From contig NZ_AP027142.1 in the NCBI RefSeq assembly GCF_027925385.1, positions 2,648,001 to 2,712,000 of the forward strand: DNA of 64,000 nucleotides, in the 5' to 3' direction. This stretch comes from Methylocystis iwaonis. Its GTDB lineage: Bacteria; Pseudomonadota; Alphaproteobacteria; Rhizobiales; Beijerinckiaceae. This document shows, in pieces, positions 63,273 to 64,000 of the stretch. Position 1 is the stretch's first letter. Every line of letters starts with the position of its first letter. The notes under the pieces were generated by a model. That model did not search any database. It had not been told where the DNA came from and saw nothing but the letters and a program-made list of their open reading frames with translations. A program made the translations under genes and the position numbers.

Positions 63273-63977
63273 TCACGAAAGAAGACGGCGGCACACGACG
63301 CCGAGCGTGTCCGCCCATCCGACGAGCAGCGCGAAAAGGAGCAACCAAACGGCGAGCAGGAAATGCCAGTAGATGGCGCAAAGTTCGACCGTCCCCGCCA
63401 AAGCATTCTCCGCCTCCTGCCGCGACGCTTGCGCGATCGTCCAGAACAGGACGGCGAGCCCTCCCAGCAAATGTAGCGCGTGGGCGCCCGTGAGCAGGAA
63501 GAAGAAAGCATTGGCTGGATTCTGCGACGCATAGAAGCCGCCTGCGATCATGTCGCGCCAGGCCCATAGCTGCCCGAACAGGAAAACCAGACTCGCAACG
63601 GCGCCGGCGGATAGCGCATATCTCATTCGCTCCCCAGCCGCTGTCTTTCGCGCGGCGCTCGCGACATGCAGGGCGCCGCTCGCGACGATGAGAGCGGCTG
63701 TGTTGAACCAAAGAATGCCGGGCAAAGGCGGCGAGAGCCAATCATACGAGCCCATCCGCATGAAAAAGGCCGCGCAAAGCAACGAGAAAAGGCAGAGAGC
63801 CACGGCCAGAAAAACGATGAGGCCGGTCTTCGCCGCATTGGGCGGGCGGCCGCCATTGGCGCGATAGGCTGCTATCTCGCCTTCTTGCAGCCAAGACGCC
63901 TCCAACACGCCCTCGCGCCACAGATAGATGAGCGCCACCGAAAAGACGCAGATGAAAAAGAGCCCCATGACGCTCAT
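63273..63977 (-). CDS. Second haem-copper oxidase subunit III homologue
   Basis: 234 residues from the ATG at 63977 (AGGAG about ten bases upstream); a start three codons later is possible. It has an extra N-terminal helix (MGLFFICVFSVALIYLW) and a cytoplasmic segment before the subunit III core: RMGSYDWLSPPLPG, FFFLLTGAHALHLLGGLAVL and AIYWHFLLAVWLLLFALL (YWHF motif). Tandem distinct subunit III genes occur in some caa3-type or SoxM-type oxidase operons. Only the distal part of the operon is visible. Confidence 0.88.
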   Translation of the reverse strand: MSVMGLFFICVFSVALIYLWREGVLEASWLQEGEIAAYRANGGRPPNAAKTGLIVFLAVALCLFSLLCAAFFMRMGSYDWLSPPLPGILWFNTAALIVASGALHVASAARKTAAGERMRYALSAGAVASLVFLFGQLWAWRDMIAGGFYASQNPANAFFFLLTGAHALHLLGGLAVLFWTIAQASRQEAENALAGTVELCAIYWHFLLAVWLLLFALLVGWADTLGVVCRRLLS

Positions 63978-64000
63978 GTCGCATCTTCTCCTCTCTGCGG

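Overview
The window is GC-rich alphaproteobacterial DNA. Gene families such as DUF2794, DUF4167, DUF1839 and the amino acid:carrier-protein ligase cassette point to Hyphomicrobiales, possibly the Beijerinckiaceae/Methylocystaceae group. No rRNA, tRNA or monooxygenase gene was seen, so a methanotrophic lifestyle is only a guess. Genes are dense, and ATGA/GTGA overlaps are common.

Region 1 (1-11991) is the standout. A minus-strand run of nine tightly spaced or overlapping genes carries an epoxyalkane:coenzyme M transferase (xecA-like), a small Cys-rich protein, a GMC oxidoreductase, a CoA-transferase-fold pair, an unrecognised 304-residue protein, a ComA/XcbB-type phosphosulfolactate synthase and two aspartase/fumarase-superfamily lyases (XcbC- and XcbD-like, the second cut by the window edge). 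Divergently on the plus strand lie a 2-ketopropyl-CoM oxidoreductase/carboxylase (xecC-like) and an SDR closest to S-hydroxypropyl-CoM dehydrogenase (xecE-like). Together these form a bacterial coenzyme M biosynthesis plus epoxide-utilisation locus with unusual active-site changes and novel passengers. It abuts the 3' end of guaA, a known island integration site.

Region 2 (12-36 kb) is mostly core genome: guaA, an IS4-type element fused to a DUF559 gene, lpdA, esterase, rplT-rpmI, an amidinotransferase next to a Gdx/SugE-type guanidinium exporter, pirin, comM with an overlapping hybrid histidine kinase, a lytic transglycosylase, a BAX inhibitor-1 protein, DUF2794, htpG-prmC, DUF4167, MOSC, CBS and DUF3775 proteins. 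A roughly 170-230 bp intergenic repeat occurs several times.

Region 3 (36.5-53.6 kb) is an exopolysaccharide locus. One minus-strand run goes from a Wzx-type flippase through a Wzz-type co-polymerase and a Wzy-type polymerase into a tandem alpha/beta hydrolase, a carrier protein, an acyl-CoA dehydrogenase, an amino acid:carrier-protein ligase, DUF1839 and a GH2 glycosidase. This joins aminoacyl-carrier-protein chemistry to polysaccharide assembly. A GH5 glycosidase and three glycosyltransferases follow.

Region 4 (54-64 kb) holds an S10 peptidase, a TetR-controlled FUSC/DUF1656/HlyD plus TolC efflux system around a clear palindromic operator, a universal stress protein flanked by palindromic repeats, and the distal end of a haem-copper oxidase operon with two subunit III genes and a subunit IV.
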